Source: Phallus indusiatus
Lineage: Eukaryota > Basidiomycota > Agaricomycetes > Phallales > Phallaceae
NCBI GenBank assembly: GCA_027605045.1
Contig: JAQFWX010000020.1
Coordinates: 496,001 to 560,000, forward strand
Reading direction: 5' to 3'
Length of the DNA: 64,000 bases
Positions within the stretch are counted from its first letter, which is position 1. Each line of letters starts with the position of its first letter. Made by a program: the position numbers and the translations under genes. The notes beneath the pieces are model-generated. The model worked only from the letters and a program-made list of their open reading frames with translations. It was not told the DNA's origin and did not search any database. This document shows, in pieces, positions 1 through 10,482 of this stretch.

Positions 1-342
1 CTGCGCGAAGTAACAGATTCGTCGTCCCCAGAGCCTTTGTAGAGCCTGACCGAGCTGAACATACGATGACAACACGGTGTTGGTCTAGATATGCTCTGAA
101 CGACACTTTGTAAGAAATTCTGTGGAAACATGACGAAAGACGTACGGTATGATGGTCTCCGCAATCTTTACAGCAAACTTGCCAACACTTGTGCCTCCAA
201 ACTTTTGTACCAGCCATCTAGTGTCTGGGAGCATGGTATTTTGGTGCAGATTCGGTGGAGTGCGTGGGGATGACATGGGACTCGAGACTGTGCTATCTGA
301 GGGGCTTGCGAAAGAAGGTGTTGAAAGTTCTGAAAGAGACAT
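1..342 (-). CDS. HOM3: Aspartate kinase, 5' part (gene runs off left edge)
   Basis: Aspartate kinase phosphorylates L-aspartate, the first step to threonine, methionine and isoleucine. Exon 1 (342 down to 146) encodes a Ser/Pro-rich leader followed by the family signature VQKFGGTSVGKF at about residues 45-56. A 50-bp intron (145 down to 96, GTACGT...TTCAG) joins it in phase to exon 2 (95 to 1), which reads VVIVCSARSGSTKALGTT, the second conserved block of fungal aspartokinases. The rest of the catalytic and ACT domains lies outside the window. The ATG at 342 is the first in frame and lies about 70 bp downstream of a TATA box. The frame is intact as far as visible. Confidence 0.93.
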
Positions 343-395
343 TGTTCTGGTTCTGATTATCTTTTATATCTGAATATGAGAGCTCAGTTCAGGTC

Positions 396-417
396 GAGTC
401 AGCCCTGTCGTTTTATA
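396..417 (-). promoter_or_regulatory. Aspartokinase core promoter: TATA box and TGACTC element
   Basis: Read on the minus strand, TATAAAA lies at 417-411, about 70 bp before the aspartokinase ATG. TGACTCG lies just downstream at 401-395, close to the Gcn4/CPC1 general amino-acid-control site TGACTCA. Such control would fit the enzyme, but this copy has one mismatch at the last base, so regulation by a Gcn4-like factor is inference. Confidence 0.45.
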
Positions 418-768
418 CTCGCCAATGATGTAAGCGGTGTCACACTTGGTCACGTCTGTTCTCAGCTTTGCCGCATGCTATGGAAGCTTGGGCGATGACG
501 CGGACGGTCTTTTTGACCTACATTTCTAACGCTCCTTCCACCCCAACAGAACAGTTTTCATTCAAAAAAAGTCGCACATTAATGTTCTGGTCAAGGAAAG
601 GGCCGTTGGCAGCCGCTCATCCTTGAGGAGATCCGAAGTAGTACGGGAGGTCGTGATCCTATAGAGAGAATTTGCAAAATAGCATTCTTGAAATTGGTTT
701 TCTTGTTTTGGTATGTATCAATACCTTGAAGTGGATAGTTTGTACGATTTACGGTTTGTCAAAACAAA

Positions 769-776
769 TGACGTCA
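769..776. promoter_or_regulatory. Perfect CRE/ATF palindrome TGACGTCA
   Basis: An exact TGACGTCA palindrome lies about 430 bp upstream of the aspartokinase start. bZIP factors of the ATF/CREB class bind this sequence. Whether it serves the aspartokinase gene is not shown by sequence alone. Confidence 0.35.
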
Positions 777-1935
777 ACGTTTCTTTTCATAATTGAGCTG
801 CTGAAGTTGGTGAATGAACAGACGTTTTAAGTTTGAGTTTTATGATGTAATTTCTCTATTAGATGTACATCATCGAGCCAAGCCATTACAGCAAAGAAAA
901 TAATCTTAGACTAAACAGCGGAATGCTATTTCGACGAGGTGCCATTTGATGATGAGGCCTGTATAGTATACGATGAAAAAACGACTAAAAGAGCGTATGT
1001 TTATAACACAAGAATGTGGGTATTGAGATACAGTATAGAAATAACCGGATTTACTCTCGCATAGTAAACTGGACTACAGCTGCTCCTCCCCAAGCAGCCC
1101 CTCCCCTCCCCCAGCTGTCACTCCTCCAACGCATCCAGTAACGTTTGGTTTATGTATAGACGTCTTCTTACACTCTTTACAGATGAACACGCGCGTACGC
1201 CACTAACCCACGGTTTACCGTTGATAGTTGCCCTCAGGTCAGCTTGGCACAAATTCCGGTGTCCCGACAACGATATCTTTCGGTATGCTTGTGCTTGTCA
1301 CCTGAGTGAGCATAGGAGTTTACGGAATATCCGCGAGAAGATTCATCTTTACGAAAGAGTAATAGAAAACGCGTGGCATCAGGCGTAGGCCATTTCTAAC
1401 TGATAACACGTCATAGAGTCGATTGTATTCTACTTTGAAAGGAATTGAAGAATATGAATATAGAATGCGGCGTTCAACATGAGACATAAGTATAAAACGA
1501 ATCAAACCACTCACAGTTTTGCAGACTACAAGGATTTAGAAAAGCGGTTGTGGGCGACGAGCGTTGCTCTTGATTATATGCGTACAACTGCGGCTTTACG
1601 CCAACAATAAATATCTCTGATCTCTCTATCCAAAGTTTGCTGGTATTTGCCCACATTACACAGGTAAATTGGGTGGTTTTTGATGTGAAACGTTTGAACA
1701 CTGAACAGAAGTATTCGCTGAGACGTGATAACAAACCAATGCTTAGACACGAGTGTTCTCCTGGCATTTAACAAACCGAAGTTTGCTCAGTGATATAATC
1801 AGTTTGGATAGTTATCCGGGTGGACGCGTCAAACTCAAATCAATAATCTTAGTTTTGGCTCTGACGAGCATCCCCCATCCTGAAACCTTGTCGAAGCGGA
1901 TGGCGTCGAAACGAATACAATACCAAGAAAGTTTG
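777..1935. other. Gene-free stretch
   Basis: I see no supported gene here. Short open frames exist on both strands but lack splice partners, family motifs or codon patterns typical of the neighbouring genes. A C/T-rich tract lies around 1080-1130. Confidence 0.5.
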
Positions 1936-3082
1936 TAGGGCCCGGAGTTTCCAATTTAAAGTCTAATTCTGCAGCGAGTACTCTTTGTCGACGACAACTT
2001 GCTTCGCTGGCATCCGAGTCAGTCAAGTGCCACAGGAGATACATGCATGAGTTGAACGAGTCAACACGTGATAGTGTCTTCGGAATAAGTTGTCTGGCAT
2101 GATGGCTGACGATGAATGCTATTTCATATGAACATGGAAAACTGACGTCTTTAATAACAAAGAAGGCGTTTGGGGAAACGTTCAACCCGGATACCGTAAA
2201 GGGAAATAATCGGCCAGAAGGGCCAAGGGTACAACCTGGAGGGTACAGATATGTACGGAAGTCAAAACCATGGGTGGCTGCAGACGCTGCTGACCAAGTT
2301 GCTTGTTCAGTGTCAGAACACTCACGTAACGTTTTGACGCGTGCAGCAAAACAACTCACATCTCACCACCACCATCACCACGACGTTACGACATTGCTAC
2401 AACTTGTTGGAATACGAGTTACTCCTGTATATAAATAGTACTAGTCACGGCGTTTATAGACTACACCTTCGTGTCCGCTACTTCATCGTGCCTGGGATTC
2501 CAACACAACTACTCACCACTTTCACTACGAACATAATACCGCAACCATCGTAACTTCCGCTCTCAAGCCGCGGCCCGCTTCCGCTTTGGGGCACGTGAAT
2601 TTATTCGTTCAATGACGCATATACTCATATGAGTTAGGTTAAGCAGCATTGTCGTACAACTGGTGAGTCACATTACTCATTCATGCATACACCCATGCAT
2701 ATAGCGGATCTCAGTCTTTCTCACATAATATGCTATCAACGTATCAAAAACTATGTGCACATTGTAAAAAAAGCCGGTTCGTGTTCTCTGTGCTTTTTGT
2801 GTCCTGCAATGAATTTCTCACAAAATTTATGAATCTTTGTGCTCACATAGGCGATCATAAACACAAGTACGTTGGGAAGTAGGTGCAGAAGTGATGGCCC
2901 GTGGTGCCTTCCGGACGCTGAGGGAATGTATCCCGAAACCCACGATGTTCTTGATTCGCGGACACGAATTATTTGGCCGACATTATGGAATATGAGGACG
3001 GCACGCCGGAAAGTGATGAAAACCCTGGAGCACCAATGGACAATTAGAGACGGCGACTCAAGGATCCAACTTAGCTTTTAAT
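1936..3082 (+). repeat. Diverged duplicate block, copy A
   Basis: Several patches here match 5048-6365 in the same order and orientation: the stretch around 1950-2075 (shared CTTTGTCGAC, AGTCAAGT, CCACAGGA and ATACATG), the stretch around 2610-2640 (GACGCATATACTCAT), and the small-gene remnant at 2780-3080. The copies are clearly diverged with indels, so the duplication is old. A CAC-rich tract around 2365-2385 has no counterpart in copy B. Confidence 0.6.
2785..3081 (+). pseudogene. Decayed copy of the small Cys-containing gene at 6065
   Basis: The text around 2785-2930 aligns with the intact small gene at 6065-6364. Recognisable pieces are a stretch like NEFLTKFMNLCAHIGDHKHKY matching DFLTELFADLCIQTGVNKHTY, then DGPWCLPDAEGMYPE matching NGVWCPEGPKGRYPK. 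Two in-frame stop codons and a frameshift separate these pieces, and the acidic tail of the other copy is missing. It is best read as a pseudogene of a family that I do not otherwise recognise. Confidence 0.55.
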
Positions 3083-3590
3083 CATTGTTTCTGTTTATTT
3101 TTTTTTTCGTTCATGCTTTCATTCATTTTCCCCGCTATACCATTTCTGATATAAAACAAATGAGGTTCATTTTTCACACATCATGTATATATAGATGATA
3201 GATAGTATTATGTTATGTACTAAGGATGTGCTTATACAGCCGAAAGAACTGCAGTGAACTAGCACAACAATATATGACAGACGTACTTTACTTTTAACGG
3301 AGCGATTATTCTGCAAGGCGTACATGACAAAAGTTACGGAGATTCCCGCGATGAAACAATCTTGCAGTTCCCTGAGTCTGACAACGGACGTAGGCTCGGG
3401 TCTCCCAGCCGTGGGAAAGTAGGGGCTGGGTTCGAGTCTAAACTTGACATGAACAGTAGCGAGCGTGTCACGTGGAATTTTCACAGGCGCTCACGCATTA
3501 TGCTTATCGTTGTGCACTCACCGGAAGTAAATTTGAAGTTTAAACCCCCTTTCCTCATAACTCAAACTACATATTCCCTCGTTGAAAAAA

Positions 3591-4595
3591 ATGCATACAA
3601 CCAACAAAAGCAAAAATTACATCGATTTGCTTCCCGATGAACTCGTTTATCTCATTTTGGAACACCGGCTCTTCGTCCACTATGATACGTTTTCTCGCCG
3701 CAGACCAACTCACCTTCTTAAACATCGCGCTAAATTGAAGGCCCTTTCTTTGGTTTGTCGTCGCTGGAGACGAATAATTAAGCCTATATCTTACGACACC
3801 GTCATTATTACCTCCATACCGGAAGCGAATGCTTTGGCATTCAAGCTGCGACAGAGACACCAGCGCATCGGCTGCTGTATCAAGAGACTTCGCATCGAAA
3901 GAGGACAAGGACGAGCCATCTACACAATTCTCTCCAAAGTTCCTAGACTCATATCCTTATGTATAACATTCAATGATATATCTAAACGGAATGCGGGAAG
4001 TCTCTGTCGCGGTCTCAAATTAGTCAATCCTAAACACCTTGTCCTCCGCGATCTGGAATATCTGGGAAATCAGGGAACCAAACGGGTTATGAACGTCCTT
4101 ATTGAGTGTATGACATCTATTTGGTCGAATTTGGTGTGTTGTATTGCTATCATATAGTTTTGTCTAAACGCGATTCTGTTTGCATAGGTTTTGTACGATC
4201 ATCCTTACAATAAATTTGATTGGGGCGATTACCCTGATTCGCCTTCCCAATGCCGGGCATCTAAGGACCGCAACAAAGCTCTTTCAAGATCTCTTGCATA
4301 TATACCAAACCTCCAAACTGTATATGTTCCAAGAGTATGCTACAGCGGCTCTAAAGACAACATCATCACCAACGCCTTCAAAAGACCTTCGTTAAAAAGG
4401 ATTTATTGTAGACTCGGCTGGAGACATGTGTTTTTGCGTGATCTTGAAGAGGGCACGAAAATCTTTCCCCGATTTGGTGAAATCGTTCATCTTCCGTTGT
4501 CTGAGTCATGGAGACCACATACCCCGCTTCAAGTTCTAGACTATGCTCCCATTGGCGATAGGACTATGTGTGTATTTCTTCATGAGCACAAGTAG
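3591..4595 (+). CDS. F-box-like protein, copy 1
   Basis: Two exons (3591-4133 and 4188-4595) joined over a 54-bp GTGTGT...CATAG intron give 316 residues. Residues about 10-65 look like a fungal F-box: LLPDELVYLILEHRL near the start and ALSLVCRRWRRIIKP later, split by a basic insertion. The remainder resembles the LRR-like tails of basidiomycete F-box proteins (SLCITFNDIS, GLKLVNPKHLVLRDL). F-box proteins recruit substrates to SCF ubiquitin ligases; that role here is inferred from family. The ATG at 3591 is the only good start. A paralogue of exactly the same length lies inverted at 6942-7956. A further short intron after 4592 would replace the last residue with a tail ending near 4677, but at 33 bp it would be unusually short. 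Confidence 0.75.
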
Positions 4596-4599
4596 AGAT

Positions 4600-5047
4600 G
4601 ACTTATCTCTCAATTTTTTTCCAGATCAGAAATTCAGGAAACCTTTGTGTACTTGAATCGAGATCCAAACTACGGTTAGCGAAGCGGACCAAGATTTAGG
4701 CTACTTGAAACTGAACAATAGCTTTCTATCTCTCATCCTTCATCTTTGATCATATTTCGTTTTCCTTGCTTCCGTCATTAGCCTTTCTTTGATTTTAATT
4801 CACTTTCACAACGTCTATCTTGCTGATGAAGCGACGACTCTGTTTAATCTCGCTCCCCTTAAATTGTAGCGGTATCATTATTCTGAAATTCAACGGGTGA
4901 TTTTTAAAACATCTCATCGAAAGCATTGGGAAATGAAGTGGAGACTTGCAGGCATTCGTACACCGACCGGTACTACATTATGCGCCGAACGCAGAATTGA
5001 AAGTGTTCATTCTGACTAACTGTTAATGCCATTTCCAAAGCCGGGTC
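4600..5047. other. 3' flank of F-box copy 1, no gene seen
   Basis: The first 200 bp belong to the inverted duplication. The rest shows no supported coding sequence. Confidence 0.5.
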
Positions 5048-6365
5048 GTGTAGGGGTTCAGAGTCCAATCCTGCAGTGACTAGTCTTTGTCGACTTGAAC
5101 TTGCTCCGTCAGCACGGCCCAGTCAAGTTCCACAGGAAATACATGTTTGAAAACGGGTCAACATGAGTTGTCTCTGATTCCACGCCCATTGCGACGTTAT
5201 GGTGAGTGGACGTATCAAAGAGTCCAATGGATTGTTTAACCATGGTTAACGGACCGACGCGTGTTACAGGTCATCCTAAGTAAGGCCGTCCGGCGGCCTT
5301 AGAGTGTTCCTCTTGAATCTTGATTTATACGCGTGACGCGTCTGACTACAGCTCTACGCCAACAACGAAGAACACAACGACGATTAGACTTGGGGGGGGC
5401 GTAGTTATGAATCTGCTGGACACACCGTAGTGAACCTGTGCACGATTTGTATGTCCACACATGTTTCATGGAGAATCATGGTCACATATTCCGAATTTCC
5501 GAACGCTCGAGAAAGATGTCACGCTAAACCGGTGACGCGCGTGACGCGCTGAGTCTCAATTCAGAACAGGGATAGTACTTCAAGCTTCAAGTTCATTCCC
5601 CCCGTCCACCACATCCACAATTTTATTGCGTACCTCTGGCCTCCTTCTTTAAGTCAACATCTTTCATTCTTTGTAATCTCCTCCAGGCCCACATTCCCAA
5701 TCTGCATTTTCGCATTAAGGTTCTTATAGCCAGATACGAAGCTGACTCGAAATCGACTCTTATCTTTCTAATTTCCTTAGACTTCCATCACCCTCGTATC
5801 TTCGTCGAAAGCGGGTTCTATTGCTTTGGCCGCAAGCCTCAGCCGTGAGTGTATCTACTTCTCCGATCATGCATATACTCATGAGCTAGATTGAGTACAG
5901 ATACTTACATACCCTTTATTTGTAAGCGACGTCACCCATCCGATGACGCATATATTCGTGCAGTTTAATGTAGATTTTAGAAATTTTGGTAAACCAATGT
6001 GCTATGAACTTAAAATTGCTTATGCCTTTTGTAACCTCCGCGGTTTGTGTTCTCTGTCATCCTGATGATGGATTTTCTTACTGAACTTTTCGCGGACCTT
6101 TGTATCCAAACAGGCGTGAACAAACATACCTACCGGGAGAAATACTGCTGTGACCCAAACGGTGTGTGGTGCCCGGAGGGACCGAAAGGAAGATATCCCA
6201 AAGCGAATGAGCAACTACGACCACGTAGAACATTGGTTTGCGGAAGGTGTAATCATACGAAGATCGTCGAAGACAATCCCGAAGAAGATGATGATGGTGA
6301 TGATGAGGAAGATGGAGATGACGATGGAGACGGAGACGGAGCAGAGGGGGGTGCGGAGGAGTAGG
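5048..6365 (+). repeat. Diverged duplicate block, copy B
   Basis: This is the counterpart of 1936-3082. Shared patches include the segment near 5070-5165 and two copies of an ATGCATATACTCAT-like motif (around 5870 and 5944). An exon-like stretch at about 5685-5846 (reading ...FVESGFYCFGRKPQP before a GTGAGT) may be an upstream exon of the small gene at 6065, but I could not fix a complete model. Confidence 0.5.
6065..6364 (+). CDS. Small Cys-containing protein with acidic tail, unknown family
   Basis: From the ATG pair at 6065 an open frame of 99 residues runs to the stop at 6364. The first 70 residues contain a double Cys (KYCCDPNGVWCPEGPKG) and a CGRC pair, a pattern that could bind metal or form disulfides. 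The last 30 residues are almost only Asp, Glu and Gly, encoded by a GAT/GAC/GAG-rich tract. A decayed relative lies at 2785-3081, which supports this being a real gene or exon and not chance. Upstream exons are possible because the frame is also open before the ATG. I do not recognise the family. Confidence 0.45.
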   Translation: MMDFLTELFADLCIQTGVNKHTYREKYCCDPNGVWCPEGPKGRYPKANEQLRPRRTLVCGRCNHTKIVEDNPEEDDDGDDEEDGDDDGDGDGAEGGAEE

Positions 6366-6941
6366 TTAAATCATCTAATTTTGTTTAGGGGAAGCTCGTC
6401 ATTCTTTTATGTAATCCGCTCATTCAAATACCCATAATAAAAAAGAGCTGGGCTCTTTCATTTGTATAAGCCCTCGTGCACATGATGGATCAGGCCTGAT
6501 CAGGCACGAAACTGACGGTTGGGAAGGGACGTGATACACCGCTTGCACCAAAGACAGCGAATGTCAGGACAAATATCTTCCGCATAAAACATACTTTATT
6601 AAAAATCTGTTTACAATTGACGTTGCGCTAAACGCTCAGCTCGAGCTAGCAATAATCATTTCATCATTCGTTTCAACACTATTAAGTGAACAATTATGAG
6701 AAGAAAGGATGAATAGTGTTTTGGTTGAAGAAAGACTAATGACGGAAGAAAGCCAAATATAATTAAATGAAGAAAAGATATTAATGAAATTATGCGACTA
6801 TTGTCAGTTTCAAGTCGAGGGTTCGGGCCGCTTGGCGGCCTAGCCTGGCTAGTTGGTTCGCTTCGAGGCTCAATTCGATCGAGGTCTTTATGAATAATAA
6901 AATTCAAATGTCTCGCGAGTTCTAGAAAGAAGGTACAGATA

Positions 6942-7956
6942 TCAGCCTTTTCCAATTAACATATGAACAAATACACACATAGTCTCATCGCCAATAGGAG
7001 CATAGCGGGCTGGAGGATGTTTCCACGAACCAAGCAGCGGAAGATGAAAAATTTCGCGAAATCGGGTAGGGACTTTTATAACCTTTTCAAATCTTTGCCA
7101 AAGGGAATTTGTCCAGCCAAGCGTACAGTAAATCCTCTTTAACGACGGTCTTTTCAAAGCGTTGGCAACGACATTGTCTTCGGTGAGGTAACGTGCTCTT
7201 TGAACATATACAGTGTGTAGGTTTGGTACGTATGCGAGAGCTCTTGAAAAAGCTTTGTGGCGCTCGTCAAATGCGCGCTCTCGGGAAGGTGAATCAGGAT
7301 AATCACCCCAATCGGCGTCATTGTAAGGATGATCGTACAAAATCTATGCGAACAGAATTGGGTTAAGACAAAACAACAAAAGTATATGATAAAAAACTAC
7401 AACGCACCAAATTCGACCAAATAGATGTCATACACTCAATTAGAACGTTCATAACCCGTTTGGTTCCCGGATTTCCCAGATATTTCCGATCGCGGAGGAC
7501 AAGGTGTTGAGGATTGACTAATTTGAGACCGCGACAGAGACTCCCCGCGTTCTGTTTAGATATATCATCGAATGATATACATAAAGACGTGAGTTTTGGA
7601 ACTTTGGAGAGAATTGTGTAGATGGCTCGTCCTTGTCCTCCTTCGATGCGAAGTTTCTTGATACAGTAGCCGATGCGCTGATGTCGTTGTTGCAGCTTGA
7701 ATGCCAAAGCTTTTGCCTCAGATTTGGAGGTAATAATGACGGTTTCGTAAGATATTGGCTCAATGATTCGTCTCCAACGACGACAAACCAGAGAAAGGGT
7801 CTTTACCTTAGCGCGATGTTTAAGAAGACGAGCGGGGTTGCGATGAGAAAACGTATCATAGTGGACGAAGAGCCGGTATTCCAAAATGAGGTGAATGAGT
7901 TCATCGGGAAGTAAATCAATGTAATTTTTCCTTATTTTGGACGATTTCGTTTTCAT
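6942..7956 (-). CDS. F-box-like protein, copy 2 (inverted paralogue)
   Basis: Exon 1 (7956 down to 7408) and exon 2 (7343 down to 6942) are joined over a 64-bp GTGCGT...GCATAG intron and give 316 residues, the same length as the copy at 3591. The F-box-like part (LLPDELIHLILEYRL and LSLVCRRWRRIIEP) and the tail are strongly conserved with copy 1. The intron has the same position and phase but a different length. The two genes converge. Both frames are intact, so both may be expressed. Assignment to SCF-type substrate recruitment is by family resemblance only. Confidence 0.75.
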
Positions 7957-8263
7957 TGCTTGTGTTATTTCTTGGTCAAGTGGGTGTGCAGTCTGGAGTT
8001 CCGGGAAAAGGGGAGTTCAAAACGTCAAATTTACTTCCGGTAAATCGGAGTCCATGAGATAGGAGAAGGCCGGTAGGGCGGCGACGCCGGCAAGGAGCAA
8101 AGTTTGCATTTTTTTTTACTTCTGCCAAAGCTTATCTTTCTCAAACATTTATAAAATACAAGTGAACAAATGAAATACAAGTTTATGTTTTTCAAAAAGT
8201 ATGAATACAATTGTAAGAAAGTTAGTTGCTAACCTCCTGAGTTACCAGTTCAAAGCAGCTGCC

Positions 8264-8296
8264 GGAACGCGGCAGTGTGCGGCAGTGCCGCGTTCC
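8264..8296. repeat. Perfect 11-bp inverted repeat (hairpin)
   Basis: GGAACGCGGCA at 8264-8274 is followed, after 11 bases, by its exact complement TGCCGCGTTCC at 8286-8296. Inside the loop the core GCGGCAGTG is partly repeated. It stands alone in an otherwise featureless stretch (8050-8410). Confidence 0.6.
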
Positions 8297-8412
8297 ACGC
8301 GAGTCGCTGAACCCTCTTCGGCATCCAACCTTTAAGTTGTTCGCCGTACAGTCTCGATTTGCGAGCAATGCGCCACACTATTTGGGTTTTTGTTCGGTAC
8401 TATTGAAATAAA

Positions 8413-8825
8413 TTAAACAGCGGGGCCGAATATTACTCGTCGCATCATCAACATTGCATCAACGCCAATGAACAGCGAGCGAAATGGTGCTAATGCAGCC
8501 TTGACATCAAGATCCTTGTTCAGAGGTTCAAACGAGGTCGCTCCTTTCAGAAAGTTCTTGGCTGGTAACCCTAGTCTCGTACTACAACTCCAATCATCAA
8601 TTGACAAATGGTAGCGCACTGGTACTAAGTCTTTTACGAAGCGGACACATTCCAAGGTCTGGCGAAACAGTAAGATTCTCGGTTTGAGTGATTGTAAAGA
8701 CAGGCAGTCGGTTTGCATCGACGATGAAATATAGATATCTTTCGACCGTTCACATAGTTGATTGATGTTGCTGTTCCGAGTTACTTAAGTGCGCTTCCAT
8801 GCTCTATAGACTGAGAACGTAATGT
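8413..8825 (-). pseudogene. Deletion relic of the neighbouring NLR gene
   Basis: Read on the minus strand, this segment matches two separate parts of the NLR gene at 10483-13641. It first matches the helical region before NACHT (FRQTLECVRFVKD and LPAKNFLKG), then jumps directly to the region after NACHT (NKDLDVKAALAPFRSLFIGVD). The whole NACHT ATPase (about 1.2 kb) is missing, as is the 5' end. Its last part keeps the usual NLR continuation, which shows what the neighbour looked like before it was joined to VHL domains. An open frame of 101 codons survives, but no complete gene can be built. Confidence 0.7.
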
Positions 8826-8891
8826 TTAAAGACCAAGGGCCGTTCGCTGCAGAACGGGTCACATAATCTGAGTAGGCATTTAGTACGAATC

Positions 8892-8976
8892 TATGAACTA
8901 GCGTTTCTATGACTCTGTATACATACTAGAGCGTATGAGGATGGTTTACGAATATTGACGGCTTACAGTAATGCCA
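8892..8976 (+). repeat. Intergenic repeat, copy 1 (partner at 14627)
   Basis: About 85 bp are close to identical with 14627-14714 in the same orientation, including the shared GACGGCTTACAGTAATGCCA. Together with the NLR relic this shows that the 8.4-9.0 kb segment is a shortened duplicate of the 11.3-14.7 kb region. Confidence 0.75.
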
Positions 8977-9242
8977 ATTATTTGAGGGGGCCCTTAAATA
9001 CCTCGGGATAGATCATTTCATAGATTGAACACACAAATACGTTCATACTTAAGAAAGCCCTTGGATATCAAACGCAGCCAACAAAAACAAAATGTCAAAG
9101 CATAATTGGTTTACAAGATGCCAAAGAACTACGTGATCGATGTTTTGCATTTTGCCCAGCTTGTACCATGTAGAAATTTGTTAAAATTTAGTTTTATAAA
9201 CCTTTCTCTGGCCGCGTTGGCACTGCATAACACAGATGGACG

Positions 9243-9493
9243 CTACAAATAACTTCGCATTCTCGAAGGGACCCAAAATAAGAGTTCGTCGTGAAGATCT
9301 GTCATCCAGCCTTCGTCCATCTTCGTAAAGAGCGAGAAAATTGCTTTATAGTACCACACCTTCAGCGCATAGTCCAACCTCACCACTGGCACGTTTTCGC
9401 AGCTTGAGCGATATTCCTCAATTGACCTGTCAATCATCATTAAAAATTTAATGGAAACATCAAATGAGAAACATACCATCTAATAACTTCCAT
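9243..9493 (-). CDS. Short two-exon open frame, possibly a gene fragment
   Basis: ATG at 9493, a 17-nt exon, a canonical 50-bp intron (9476 down to 9427, GTATGT...GACAG) and a second exon to the stop at 9243 give 66 residues. The second exon has coding character (VRLDYALKVWYYKAIFSLF). It may be the 3' end of a decayed F-box/LRR-type gene and not a gene of its own. I do not recognise a family. Confidence 0.3.
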
Positions 9494-9534
9494 GTCAGTG
9501 CTGTCGAGAGCGATGCCAGATTAAAGTTATCGGA

Positions 9535-9738
9535 TTGCCGGAAAACAAAACTGCTGAATTCAGACTTGGGTACTTGAAACTTGAAACTCTCATTTTGGAC
9601 ACATTTGATGGGATATCCTTTGATGACAATTCTTTTCTGGACGCGGTTCTGAAAATTGGAGTCAAGGTTTTGATAGTACAGAAAGGCAATTATAATGAAG
9701 CTAGAGATTCTGGATTTATCAATGTTTTACAAAAGGTA
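9535..9738 (+). pseudogene. LRR-like coding fragment
   Basis: The frame reads YLKLETLILDTFDGISFDDN and then NSFLDAVLKIGVKVLIVQKG, an alternation of Leu and polar residues as in the LRR-type tails of fungal F-box proteins, and ends at a possible GTATTC donor. There is no start codon and the upstream frame is closed, so I read it as a remnant. Confidence 0.3.
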
Positions 9739-9769
9739 TTCGTGTCTGTTTGGAATAAAACCTAATATG

Positions 9770-10482
9770 TCTTTTATGCTTTAAATCCATCCTCACAACT
9801 GGAATCGTTCAAGTTTTCTCATACTATTAGACGACCATCGTTGCTATAATTCAACGTAGTACTGCTGCATTTGCGAACTTATGGCTGTTGATGGAGCGTT
9901 GACGACATACCTGTAGCAGCGCCTTAAACACCATCGATGATAGACATCTACCGCTCTGTTTTATACCCTTTCCACTCGTGGTTTTTTTAAAGTTTCATAA
10001 GCAAGAGTTGTGAAATTTATGAAAGCCGGAGTTTTCCACTTACATAGTTACATTCGAACACAAACGTGTTTCACTTCCGAAGAAGGACCCCGACGAATCT
10101 TCATCGATCATCCCTATGACCCCTTCGAAACATACACATCCTAATCTCCTCAAAAGATTGCAACGTTTTATATTTTCAAAACAATTTCCTTGAGAATGTT
10201 TTCTTCTCCTCACCTTGCAAGTCTCAATTATTCTCACGGGATTTGAAGTGCGTTGGATCCTTGTAAACACTTTCCCTTTTGCTTGATTATATATATATAT
10301 ATCACTAGAACACGACGAACAGATGACTTAGGTCATATTCAAACAACACAGATCCTACGCTCCATCATATTGCGGTTAAACAAGAAATTCCTACAAACAG
10401 CATTTAATCGTGGAAATAGACATAGACATATCTCTTATTGAAGTTATGCAAACGCTTAAAACTAGATCTCTTTCCCTAGCAC
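9770..10482. other. Gene-free stretch
   Basis: I see no supported gene. A short TA microsatellite lies at about 10290-10303. Confidence 0.5.

Larger units (their letters stand above)
3519..8043. repeat. Inverted duplication carrying the two F-box genes
   Basis: The left arm (about 3519-4800) and right arm (about 8043-6650, opposite strand) share the F-box gene, its intron position, about 35 bp upstream of the ATG (CCGGAAGTAAATTTGA) and parts of the 3' flank (CTTGAAACTGA, CTTCCGTCATTAG). The arms enclose about 1.9 kb that contains duplicate block B. The coding parts are much better conserved than the flanks, which suggests selection or gene conversion on the genes. Confidence 0.75.

Noticed and set aside
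1835..2359. 174-codon frame on the minus strand
   Set aside because: It overlaps the decayed duplicate block, has no motif, and the matching region of block B does not keep the frame.
2112..2438. Open frame with six consecutive His codons
   Set aside because: The His run comes from a CAC/CAT microsatellite in a decayed duplicate block; the counterpart block lacks it and there is no family match.
3385..3450. GGTTCGAGTCT resembling a tRNA B box
   Set aside because: No A box, acceptor stem or cloverleaf can be formed around it.
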